26,795 nucleotides of DNA from Sulfurovum sp. (GCA_015661795.1 DQVJ01000115.1:1-26795); one strand, 5' to 3'; counted from the stretch's first letter, positions 7,247 through 14,792 are shown. A program made the numbers and translations. Notes: generated from the sequence alone by a model not told the origin.

Positions 7247-8703
7247 TGCTACAATTGATTAACGCTTTTTTTTATGCTCTTTTTATTTTATCCTTGGGGT
7301 ATTATTTCCTTACAAACTTGCAGTGGTACTCCTATAAACTTAACCGTGTACTGTTTCATCATAGTAAGACATGGTGGCATTTTGTCTATTTTCTTATACC
7401 TTTTGCATTGTATGCTTTTGTAGATGGGATGAGCGAATATGGTTTTGTTGTGGTTCTTGTTTATATGGCAATGTTGTATTTTTGGTATAAGGCACTTGAC
7501 AAGCCGCTAGTATTTACAGGACGCGTTAAGCGGTTCTTTGCAGCTTTACTTTTCTTTGCTATTTTTATCGCTGTTGTTTTTAAACATTTTGCAGTTATTT
7601 TTCCTATCTTTTTGGCTTATTTTATTTCTCTCTTTATAGAAAAAATGCTCTTTAACGGCTTTAAAGTGAAAGCACAAAAGAAGATAGCTGACATGCCAGA
7701 GATGAAAGTTGTAGGGATTACGGCAAGTTATGGAAAAACAAGTATCAAAAATTATATTGCACATTTACTGAAAGCAAAATATAAAACATATGCTACACCA
7801 CGTTCTATTAACACACTAGGTGGTGTGATGAAAGATATCAACGAGGACTTACCAGATGATACTGAAGTCTATGTGGTTGAAATGGGTGCGAGAGGTGAGG
7901 GTGACATAGGAGAGATAAGTACTTTTGTAAATCCTCACTATGTAGTGGTAGGAAAGATAGGCCCCGCACATATAGAGTACTTTAAAACGATGGAAAACAT
8001 TCGTAATACGAAAATGGAGATACTTAAAACTGCTAGACTTGAGCGGGCATGGGTACATGAGAGTGCTATGGTGAAACCTGAATCAAATGTACATACCTTT
8101 GGAGAAAAAGCCAGTCTGGATATACGTACCAATATAACAGCCCCAGAATTTGTTATAGAAGATGTAAAAGCTACGCTTAATGAAACAAGCTTTACATTAC
8201 AAGGAGTACGTTACTCTGCAAGTATATTAGGCGCATTTAATGCGATGAATTTAGCTGCAGCTGTACTTGTTGCTAAAGAGTTGGGATTGAATGATGAAGA
8301 AATCCAAAAACAGTTAAGTACAATCGAACCAGTGGCACATAGGTTACAACGGATGGATGCAGGTGGTAAAGTGATACTTGATGACTCCTATAATGGAAAT
8401 ATTGATGGTATGATGGCTGCCTTTGACTTAGCTAGAACCTATGAGGGCAGAAAAGTAGTTATCACGCCGGGGCTTGTTGAGGTAGATGATGATCTTAATA
8501 TTCAAGTAGCTAAACGTATTAATGAAGTTTTTGATGTGGTAGTAGTGACGGGTGACTTGAATTATGCTATTTTTAAAGAGTATATTGATGTTGATAAATT
8601 GGTTAAATTGGCAAGTAAAAGTGAGATGGAAACAATGTTGATAGAACAAACAAGAGTGGGGGATTTGATATTATTTGCAAATGATGCACCATCTTTTATT
8701 TGA
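7246..8703 (+). CDS. murF: MurF-type Mur ligase with an N-terminal membrane domain
   Basis: A 485-residue protein. Residues 1-135 hold four or five hydrophobic segments (about 5-23, 43-60, 66-80, 97-113, 117-132). From about 150 it is a Mur ligase: ATP loop VVGITASYGKTS (155-166), TPRSINTLGGVMKDI, VVEMGARGEGDIGEI, and the late DDSYNGNIDGMMAAFDL with GLVEVDDDLN. MurF joins D-Ala-D-Ala to UDP-MurNAc-tripeptide. The usual soluble N-terminal UDP-binding domain is replaced by membrane segments, so the enzyme is probably tethered to the inner membrane. Context (hydrolase-murF) matches Helicobacter/Campylobacter. Amide ligation of a different wall precursor cannot be excluded. It converges on the META-domain gene with four bases between stops. 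Confidence 0.85.
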   Translation: MLQLINAFFYALFILSLGYYFLTNLQWYSYKLNRVLFHHSKTWWHFVYFLIPFALYAFVDGMSEYGFVVVLVYMAMLYFWYKALDKPLVFTGRVKRFFAALLFFAIFIAVVFKHFAVIFPIFLAYFISLFIEKMLFNGFKVKAQKKIADMPEMKVVGITASYGKTSIKNYIAHLLKAKYKTYATPRSINTLGGVMKDINEDLPDDTEVYVVEMGARGEGDIGEISTFVNPHYVVVGKIGPAHIEYFKTMENIRNTKMEILKTARLERAWVHESAMVKPESNVHTFGEKASLDIRTNITAPEFVIEDVKATLNETSFTLQGVRYSASILGAFNAMNLAAAVLVAKELGLNDEEIQKQLSTIEPVAHRLQRMDAGGKVILDDSYNGNIDGMMAAFDLARTYEGRKVVITPGLVEVDDDLNIQVAKRINEVFDVVVVTGDLNYAIFKEYIDVDKLVKLASKSEMETMLIEQTRVGDLILFANDAPSFI

Positions 8704-8707
8704 TACC

Positions 8708-9127
8708 TTACTCTCTGTGCATTTTTTTAAAAAACAACTCATGGTGTAGACTCTTTATTGTGATACCATCCACACCATATCTGTTTTCTTCTTGAATATT
8801 AAATCTTTCTTTTAACGTTTGATGTAAACGATTGCTAACCCAATTATGAATTTTTCCTCTACAGGCCATTTTAGTAGTGATGAGCATTGGTACAGTTAGA
8901 TTGATATCTGAATGTTTGATGAGGGTACCACGTATACGGTTACAGGCATCAAATCCACTCAATTGCATCTTTTTCATGTCAAAGTCAAGGATGGCTCTAG
9001 CTTTGCGTACTTCCATACCATCCATAACACGTAGATGCCATGAACCATTGAGTATTTTTAGTTCCATAGAGTCAGCCCAAAGAAAGGAAGTCAACAGAAA
9101 AGTTACAAGCCATTTATAGTCAAACAT
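8708..9127 (-). CDS. META-domain (HslJ-like) secreted protein
   Basis: A 139-residue protein starting at the ATG at 9127, where AAAGGTAG precedes it at good spacing. An upstream in-frame ATG at 9268 would add 47 residues without a signal and is rejected. Residues 1-18 are a signal peptide (YKWLVTFLLTSFLWADS). The rest matches the META/HslJ pattern: LNGSWHLRVMDG, a DFDMKKMQLSGFDACNRIRGTL core and LITTKMACRG. META proteins are small beta-rich periplasmic or outer-membrane proteins, linked in some bacteria to stress or heat-shock response; no enzymatic role is known. Two Cys (C62, C89) may pair. It is divergent from the gene at 9189. Confidence 0.78.
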   Translation of the reverse strand: MFDYKWLVTFLLTSFLWADSMELKILNGSWHLRVMDGMEVRKARAILDFDMKKMQLSGFDACNRIRGTLIKHSDINLTVPMLITTKMACRGKIHNWVSNRLHQTLKERFNIQEENRYGVDGITIKSLHHELFFKKMHRE

Positions 9128-9159
9128 TAGTCTACCTTTTGTAAATATATTTTGGGTAG

Positions 9160-9165
9160 TATAAT
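9160..9165 (+). promoter_or_regulatory. -10 element for the lysozyme-like secreted protein gene
   Basis: A perfect TATAAT lies 23 bases before the ATG at 9189 in the 61-base gap between divergent genes. A GGAG ribosome site at 9180-9183 follows. No clear -35. Confidence 0.45.
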
Positions 9166-9188
9166 GTATATTATTTAATGGAGTATGT

Positions 9189-9986
9189 ATGAGAGTAATT
9201 TTTCCCTTTGTATTGTTTTGTACTATATTGTTTAGTACAGAGATTAAATTAACAAAAACACAGGCCAACTATATCGCTAAAAAAGTATGGCAAAATGAAG
9301 GGGCAGGAAAAGACAAGTATCTGGTATGGTGGAATAAAGGTGAAGACTTTGCAAGTCTTGGAATAGGACATGCTATATGGTTTCCAAAAGGGCATAGAGA
9401 ACGTTTTAGGGAAGTTTTTCCTATGATGGTATTGTTTATGCAAAAAAGAGGCGTAATCATGCCTTCATGGCTTACACCAAAGAGTGATTTCCCATGGCAG
9501 AGCAAAGAAGCTTTTTTGGAGGCAAAAAAAACAAAGAGTAAACAATATATGGAACTTTTTCATTTCCTTAAAAAAACATTTAGCTATCAGGCAGAGTTTA
9601 TGGCAGAACGTCTCAGTCAAGCACTTCCCCAAATGTTAGAGAGCCTAGAAGAGAAGAAGAAAAAAGAAACCATAAAAAGACGTTTTTATGAAGTAATGCA
9701 TAACAAAGATGGCTCTGTTAATGAGCAGGGTCTCTATGTATTGCTAGACTATACCAATTTTAAAGGTGAGGGCACTTTAAAAAGTGAACGTTATAAAGGA
9801 CAAGGCTGGGGCTTATTACAGGTACTTTGGAATATGGATGATAAAGAAATGAATAAGCATAAAGCTTTTGCAGAGTCTGCAAGTCGCATGCTTAGCCGAC
9901 GTATTCAAAATTCTCCACCATCCAGAGGTGAGGAACGTTGGAGAAAAGGATGGAATGTGAGATTAAAGACGTATTGGCAACAATAG
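9189..9986 (+). CDS. Conserved-looking secreted protein, possible lysozyme-like fold
   Basis: A 265-residue protein with a signal peptide (residues 1-16, FPFVLFCTILFS). No family name can be given with confidence. Residues 33-61 read VWQNEGAGKDKY, then FASLGIGHAIWFPKG. A Glu (E37) about 24 residues before GIGH, with Ser (S56) two residues before the first Gly, echoes the E11...T26-GIGH arrangement of T4-type lysozymes. A second striking block, about 178-215, is LLDYTNFKGEGTLKSERYKGQGWGLLQVLW. The middle (85-175) is Lys/Glu-rich and probably helical. A wall hydrolase is possible but unproven. The start is fixed by GGAG five bases upstream of the second of two overlapping ATGs. Confidence 0.65.
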   Translation: MRVIFPFVLFCTILFSTEIKLTKTQANYIAKKVWQNEGAGKDKYLVWWNKGEDFASLGIGHAIWFPKGHRERFREVFPMMVLFMQKRGVIMPSWLTPKSDFPWQSKEAFLEAKKTKSKQYMELFHFLKKTFSYQAEFMAERLSQALPQMLESLEEKKKKETIKRRFYEVMHNKDGSVNEQGLYVLLDYTNFKGEGTLKSERYKGQGWGLLQVLWNMDDKEMNKHKAFAESASRMLSRRIQNSPPSRGEERWRKGWNVRLKTYWQQ

Positions 9987-10031
9987 AAGTGATAACTAAA
10001 AAATATGTAAATTATAAGTATAGTATTAGCT

Positions 10032-10058
10032 TATAATAGTTAAGTAACAATTTGTTAC
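10032..10058 (+). promoter_or_regulatory. Candidate hyd operon promoter with an operator-like palindrome
   Basis: TATAAT at 10032-10037 is followed directly by the perfect inverted repeat GTAACAA-T-TTGTTAC at 10044-10058, where the transcript would start. This leaves a leader of about 120 bases before hydA. A further inverted repeat, CTTGAAA...TTTCAAG (10067-10073 with 10082-10088), lies in that leader and is followed by a T-rich stretch. A repressor at the start site, or leader-based control, is plausible. No -24/-12 sigma-54 signature was seen. Inference from sequence only. Confidence 0.4.
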
Positions 10059-10167
10059 ATTTATGCCTTGAAAAAAGAGTATTTCAAGAATTTTTAAGTT
10101 TGCTTCATTAAGATAGTAACTGAGTATTCAATCAGAATTCTGACACAAATAACTATAGGAGAGTAGA

Positions 10168-11406
10168 ATGAGTATAGATAAAGAAGAATCCGTAAAGAAA
10201 CTATTTACGGCTGAAAGTGCCCAAGTAGACACAAACAAAGGTGATACATATTATGATGATTTATATGTGTCCTGTCAAAAGAGGATTGAGGAGTTAAAAA
10301 AACTTCAACCTCTTAATAATAGAATTGATTTCACGGAAAGCATAGAAGATCAAGGATTAGAAAGAAGAGATTTTCTTAAGTGGGCATCTGCAACTACTGC
10401 AATGCTAATGCTTCCAGCTTCATTTACACCACTTGTAGCTGAAGCAGCAGTACTTATGAATAGAGTACCTGTGATTTGGGTAGAACTTTCTGATTGTGCT
10501 GGTAACTCTGAAGCTCTTTTACGTTCAGACGGACCAAAAATTGATGAGATTATCTTAGATATTATTTCATTAGAATTCCACGAGACACTTCAAGCAGCTG
10601 CCGGTCACCAAGCAGAGAAGCAAATGAATGAAGCGATGGAACATTTTAAAGGTAAATACCTTCTTTTTGTTGAAGGTGCAGTACCACTAGGTATGGATGG
10701 TAATTATGGAACTATTGGTGCTACAGGTGAAACATTTGTAGACCATTTACACCGTGCAGCAGAAGGCGCAGCAGCTGTAGTTGCTGTTGGTTCATGTGCT
10801 ACTTATGGTGGGATTCCAGCAGCAGCTCCAAACCCAACAGATTCTGTAGGTGTTATGGATGTTGTTAAAGGTAAGCCAGTGATTAATATCCCGGCATGTC
10901 CAGCAAACCCTTCTAACATGGTAGGAGTTATTTTACACTTTGTACTTACTGGGACTATTCCTGAACTTGATTCACTTTTACGTCCTAAGTTTGCATTTGG
11001 TTACCGTATTCACGATAACTGTGAAAGACGTGGACACTTTGATGCAGGTGAGTATGTAGAAGAGTGGGGTGACACTGGAGCTCAAAATAACTTCTGTCTC
11101 TATAAAATGGGATGTAAAGGTCCAATGACATTTAATAACTGTTCTATCATTCGTTATAATGAAGGTGTGAACTGGCCTATTGGTGTTGGACGTGGATGTA
11201 TTGGATGTTCTGAACCAGACTTTTGGGATAAATACGCATATGAGAGACCAATGGCAAATGCCAACATCAAAGCACCAACAGGTGGGGTTGAAAAGACCGT
11301 TGATGAATTTGGTTTAGGATTATTAACAGCAGCAGGTATCGGTATCGGTATCCATGCAGCAGCAAGTTTAGTAGCAGGTAAAAAAGAAGATGGAGGAGAA
11401 GCATAA
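10168..11406 (+). CDS. hydA: [NiFe]-hydrogenase small subunit, Tat-exported, with CxxN at the proximal cluster
   Basis: A 412-residue small subunit of a group 1-type membrane-bound uptake hydrogenase. The Tat signal ERRDFLKW (R66-R67) with a hydrophobic stretch to about 93 is preceded by an unusually long 60-residue leader. Iron-sulfur ligands are present for the proximal (C110, C210, C244), distal (H282, C285, C310, C316) and medial (C325, C344, C347) clusters. The expected second proximal Cys of the CxxC motif is Asn (DCAGNSE, N113). A C-terminal hydrophobic anchor (about 382-403, LGLLTAAGIGIGIHAAASLV) would hold it in the membrane. It carries electrons from the NiFe site toward HydC. Its stop overlaps the hydB ATG. 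An AGGAGA ribosome site precedes the ATG. Confidence 0.95.
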   Translation: MSIDKEESVKKLFTAESAQVDTNKGDTYYDDLYVSCQKRIEELKKLQPLNNRIDFTESIEDQGLERRDFLKWASATTAMLMLPASFTPLVAEAAVLMNRVPVIWVELSDCAGNSEALLRSDGPKIDEIILDIISLEFHETLQAAAGHQAEKQMNEAMEHFKGKYLLFVEGAVPLGMDGNYGTIGATGETFVDHLHRAAEGAAAVVAVGSCATYGGIPAAAPNPTDSVGVMDVVKGKPVINIPACPANPSNMVGVILHFVLTGTIPELDSLLRPKFAFGYRIHDNCERRGHFDAGEYVEEWGDTGAQNNFCLYKMGCKGPMTFNNCSIIRYNEGVNWPIGVGRGCIGCSEPDFWDKYAYERPMANANIKAPTGGVEKTVDEFGLGLLTAAGIGIGIHAAASLVAGKKEDGGEA

Positions 11407-13367
11407 TGCCAGAAATTAATGAACAAGCAGAAGCCCAAACAACAGGTGGCGGAGCAGAAACAACAGAGACAGCAGCTGTAGAAGAAACAGTTGCAGCAGC
11501 ACCTGTAGAAAAGGAAACAGCAGGACATGCACCATCACATGGCGCAGACGGTAATTTCCATTCAACAGATGCAAATGGAAATAAGCATATTATTGTTGAC
11601 CCAATTACAAGAATTGAAGGTCACCTTAGAATTGAAGCAGTCATTGATAGTAATAATAAAATTATTGATGCATGGAGTTCTTCCACAATGTTTAGAGGAA
11701 TTGAGACTATCGTAAAAGATAGAGATCCTAGAGATGTTGGTTTGATGACTATGCGTATTTGTGGAGTATGTACAGGTACACACTATCAAAGAAGTATTGA
11801 AGCGGTCGAAGATGCATTTAAAGTGACTATCCCTAAAAATGCACGTATTGTACGTAACCTTATTCAAGGTTCATTACAAGTGCATGATCACTTTGTACAC
11901 TTCTATCATTTACATGCACTTGACTTTGTAGATGTTGTAGCTGCAACTAAAGCTGACCCAGCAGCGACAGCAAAAGAAGCTGCAAAATGGGCAGGCGTAG
12001 CTGGTACTACACCATATATTTCAGGTGCAAAAGCATTTAAAGAAGTACAAGATCGTATCATCAAGTTTGTAAAAGAAGGTCGTTTAGGTATCTTTGGAAA
12101 TGGTTACTGGGGTAATAACAGTTATAAGCTTACACCAGAGCAAAACCTTATTGGTGTGGCACACTACCTTAAAGGGCTAGATGTGCAAAGACGTATGTCT
12201 AAAATGCATGCTGTCTTTGGTGGTAAGTCTCCACACCCACAATCAATCGTTGTTGGTGGGGTAACTTGTGTTCAAGATATCCAAAACCCTGCACGTATTT
12301 CTCTTTTCCAAGAGTTATTACGTGAGACAACTGAATTTGTTAAAAAAGCATACCTTCCAGATATCTATATGGCGGGAACTGCATATGCAAAAGAAGCAAC
12401 TGATGCATCTGCTACTTTCCATGCGTCTGATCATAAAGGTACACTTGGTAAAGGTGTAGGTGGTACTGGTGGTGGACTTTTATCTTACATGTCATATGGT
12501 GACTTTAGATTAGATGATACAGGTTTTTATAACTCTGCACTTTTATTACCTTCAGGACTAGTACTTGATGGCGATATCACAAAAGTACATGAATTTGATG
12601 ATACTAAAGTATCTGAAGACGTAACACACTCTTGGTTTGAAGGTACAGGTGCTCCAGAGCATCCATATGATGGAACTACTATTCCTAAATATACAGGACT
12701 TAACAAAAAAGAAGATGGATATGCTTATCTTAAAACAGATGAAAAATACTCATGGATTAAATCTCCATTGTATGATGGGCGAAAAGTAGAAGTTGGTCCT
12801 CTTGCTCGTATGGTTGTTGGTTATGTTAAAGGTGATAAAGTTATCACTAAATATGTAGGCAATTTCCTTAAGCGTTCAGGTCTTCCAATCACTGTACTTT
12901 TCTCTACTGTTGGTAGAACAGCAGCACGTGCTATTGAAACTGAATTGATTGCAGACCATATGAAAATATGGGCAGGAGAACTTGCAAAAAATGTAGCTTC
13001 CGGAGATGTAAGTACTTGGACAGAATTTGACTTTGATGAAGTAAGTAAAGACTGTAGAGGTAGAGGAATGGCTGAAGCTCCTAGAGGATCATTAGGTCAC
13101 TGGATGGTTATCAAAGATGGTAAAGTTAAAAACTTCCAAGCAGTGGTTCCTTCGACATGGAATGCTGGACCTAGAGGACCAAATGGTGAAGTTGGTGCGT
13201 ATGAAGCAGCAGTTATTGGTACAGTTGTAGCAAACCCTGAAGAACCACTAGAAATTATTAGAACGGTTCACAGCTTTGACCCTTGTATTGCTTGTGCGGT
13301 GCATGTACTAGATACCAATGGTAAGGAGTTAGCTGTCTATAAAGTTGACCCTACTTGCGCATTCTAA
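11406..13367 (+). CDS. hydB: [NiFe]-hydrogenase large subunit
   Basis: A 653-residue large subunit that houses the NiFe(CN)2CO site where H2 is split. The four Ni-binding Cys are present: RICGVCTGTH (C119, C122) and DPCIACAVH (C627, C630). Core blocks FRGIETIVKDRDPRD, FGGKSPHPQS, GPLARMVVGY and GRTAARAIE are typical of group 1 enzymes. The 20-residue tail after H633 should be removed by a peptidase after metal insertion. Residues 1-57 are a low-complexity Glu/Ala/Thr-rich extension not seen in standard large subunits, which begin near IIVDPITRIEGHLRIE. It would be exported bound to HydA, as it has no signal itself. It overlaps hydA by one base. Confidence 0.96.
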   Translation: MPEINEQAEAQTTGGGAETTETAAVEETVAAAPVEKETAGHAPSHGADGNFHSTDANGNKHIIVDPITRIEGHLRIEAVIDSNNKIIDAWSSSTMFRGIETIVKDRDPRDVGLMTMRICGVCTGTHYQRSIEAVEDAFKVTIPKNARIVRNLIQGSLQVHDHFVHFYHLHALDFVDVVAATKADPAATAKEAAKWAGVAGTTPYISGAKAFKEVQDRIIKFVKEGRLGIFGNGYWGNNSYKLTPEQNLIGVAHYLKGLDVQRRMSKMHAVFGGKSPHPQSIVVGGVTCVQDIQNPARISLFQELLRETTEFVKKAYLPDIYMAGTAYAKEATDASATFHASDHKGTLGKGVGGTGGGLLSYMSYGDFRLDDTGFYNSALLLPSGLVLDGDITKVHEFDDTKVSEDVTHSWFEGTGAPEHPYDGTTIPKYTGLNKKEDGYAYLKTDEKYSWIKSPLYDGRKVEVGPLARMVVGYVKGDKVITKYVGNFLKRSGLPITVLFSTVGRTAARAIETELIADHMKIWAGELAKNVASGDVSTWTEFDFDEVSKDCRGRGMAEAPRGSLGHWMVIKDGKVKNFQAVVPSTWNAGPRGPNGEVGAYEAAVIGTVVANPEEPLEIIRTVHSFDPCIACAVHVLDTNGKELAVYKVDPTCAF

Positions 13368-13377
13368 GGAGGCTATG

Positions 13378-14118
13378 ATGGCTAATAAACAAGGATATAA
13401 ACAAGTAAAACGTATGACCCCGGCGATGAGAATCATCCACTGGGTCAATGCATTTTCGATGATTGTAGCAGTTGCAACAGGATTGTATATTGGCGCACCA
13501 TACTATCAAACATTTATAGCAGATCCTGCTGTAGATAAATATGTGATGGCATGGAATAGATGGGGACACTTTATAGTAGCGATTATTTTTGATGTGACAT
13601 CAATTATTGTGGCATATCTTTATTTTTTCTCTCGCTTTGAGAAACCATATAAGAAAATATTGCCTACGCCTACAAATATAAAAGAGTTTTTTGCTGTATT
13701 GGTAAACTTACTGACATTAAACCGTACAAAGAACTTTGATTCAACACATAGTGATAGTTTCAATATCGTTTATTTTACGATTTTCCATCTTTTATTAGTA
13801 TGGATGCTTTTAACAGGACTACAAATGTATGTACATGGGCTTGGATCAGGATTAAGTAGTATTGGTGAATGGTGGCCTGCTATGCTACACTTAGTGACAG
13901 ACTGGACAATTCCTGTAAGTGGATGGTTAGTTGCAGGTGGACCTACAGCGACTTTGATGGATGTACGTATTTCACATCATATAACTATGTGGTTAATAAT
14001 TACTTGGGTTGCGTTTCATATCTACTACCAAGTATGGAGAACAATCTTCTGGAAAGAGGGTGATATCGCTATTGTTATAGGTGGTAGTAAATTTGTAAAA
14101 GAGGATAAAGAGGCGTAA
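13378..14118 (+). CDS. hydC: Hydrogenase cytochrome b subunit
   Basis: A 246-residue diheme cytochrome b of the HupC/HyaC/HydC family. It anchors the hydrogenase and passes electrons to the quinone pool. Four hydrophobic segments are visible (about 19-38, 62-83, 130-150, 196-216). Candidate heme ligands are H21 (RIIHWVNAF), H64, H137 (IFHLLLVWML), H200/H201 (ISHHITMW) and H214 (VAFHIYYQVWR). The start at 13378 is preferred because AAGGAGG ends five bases upstream; the ATG three bases earlier is too close. hydB ends 10 bases before. The last codons form one arm of a strong hairpin at 14103-14131 that separates this gene from hydD. Confidence 0.94.
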   Translation: MANKQGYKQVKRMTPAMRIIHWVNAFSMIVAVATGLYIGAPYYQTFIADPAVDKYVMAWNRWGHFIVAIIFDVTSIIVAYLYFFSRFEKPYKKILPTPTNIKEFFAVLVNLLTLNRTKNFDSTHSDSFNIVYFTIFHLLLVWMLLTGLQMYVHGLGSGLSSIGEWWPAMLHLVTDWTIPVSGWLVAGGPTATLMDVRISHHITMWLIITWVAFHIYYQVWRTIFWKEGDIAIVIGGSKFVKEDKEA

Positions 14119-14131
14119 GACCTCTTTATCC
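14103..14131 (+). promoter_or_regulatory. Perfect 11-bp hairpin at the hydC/hydD junction
   Basis: GGATAAAGAGG (14103-14113) pairs perfectly with CCTCTTTATCC (14121-14131) around a seven-base loop CGTAAGA that contains the hydC stop codon. The hydD ribosome site GAAGGA begins directly after the stem and the start codon is TTG. No U-run follows, so it is more likely an mRNA stability, processing or translation-lowering element than a terminator. Confidence 0.65.
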
Positions 14132-14143
14132 GAAGGATAAAAC

Positions 14144-14716
14144 TTGGCAGATAAAAAAATTGCACTCATCGGGATAGGAAACATTATGTTTCATGATGAG
14201 GGTCTTGGTGCATACTTGGTAAAATATATTGAACAAAATTATGAAGCACATCCAAATTTGACGATTGTTGAAGGAGGTACTTTAGGATTTACCTTGATGA
14301 CTTACTATCAAGAGTATGATAAAGTTATTGTGGTTGGTACTGGATCTAAAGAAGGACCAGTCGGCACTATCGCTTCAGAAAATGCAGAACAGGTGATGGC
14401 ACATGAAAGTGCTACACGCAAAACTGCAAATGAGGTTGAGATAACAATGATGATTGAGATATGCTCTTTTCATGAAGAAATGGGAGAAGTACAACTCATT
14501 ACTATGGTACCACATGATATCATAGATGTTAAAAATGGTATGACACAAGAAGCACTTTCACATATGCCAAGCCTTGTTGATACTACATTGCAAGAGTTAG
14601 CTGACTCAGGTATTGTATTAAGAAAAAAACCTACAACAATCTCTTTTGAAAGTATTATAGATGGATATGCAAATCCAACAATTTCAGATTTTCACAATAT
14701 GACAGAATTGACTTAA
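14144..14716 (+). CDS. hydD: HydD, hydrogenase maturation peptidase family, with altered metal ligands
   Basis: A 190-residue member of the HybD/HyaD/HupD peptidase family, which clips the large-subunit tail after Ni insertion. The N-terminal IALIGIGNIMFHDEGLGAYL carries the conserved Glu (E19, HybD E16). The other two ligands known from HybD appear lost. At the HybD Asp62 position the sequence reads VIVVGTGSKEGP (Gly). At the His93 position TANEVEITM has Asn where related proteins have AHEV. The start is TTG with GAAGGA six bases upstream. The C-terminal tail (about 160-190) is longer than in HybD. It lies 25 bases after hydC behind a hairpin. Family membership is firm; peptidase activity is doubtful. 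Confidence 0.85.
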   Translation: MADKKIALIGIGNIMFHDEGLGAYLVKYIEQNYEAHPNLTIVEGGTLGFTLMTYYQEYDKVIVVGTGSKEGPVGTIASENAEQVMAHESATRKTANEVEITMMIEICSFHEEMGEVQLITMVPHDIIDVKNGMTQEALSHMPSLVDTTLQELADSGIVLRKKPTTISFESIIDGYANPTISDFHNMTELT

Positions 14717-14792
14717 TTCATTTTTATGACTCACTTTAGAAAACAATAACATTTTTCATTTCAACTTTTTATAAATTTATTTTATTAAGTTT

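Noticed and set aside
8722..8734. T7A6 symmetrical run near the murF/META convergent junction as a terminator.
   Set aside because: It is explained as the Phe-Phe-Lys-Lys end of the META protein and has no stable GC stem.
10067..10100. The CTTGAAA/TTTCAAG hairpin with following T-rich stretch as a terminator of the upstream gene.
   Set aside because: It lies downstream of the likely hyd promoter and the stem is short and AT-rich; kept only as a leader feature.
10498..10509. The CxxN in HydA as a simple sequencing error.
   Set aside because: Cys (TGC/TGT) to AAC needs at least two base changes, the frame and surroundings are clean, and the preceding residues are also CAG rather than the usual CTG/CTC, so a real variant is likelier.
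13345..13377. An upstream in-frame start for hydC at 13345.
   Set aside because: It would overlap hydB and add 11 residues. AAGGAGG lies between it and the ATG at 13378, which matches the start of related cytochromes better.
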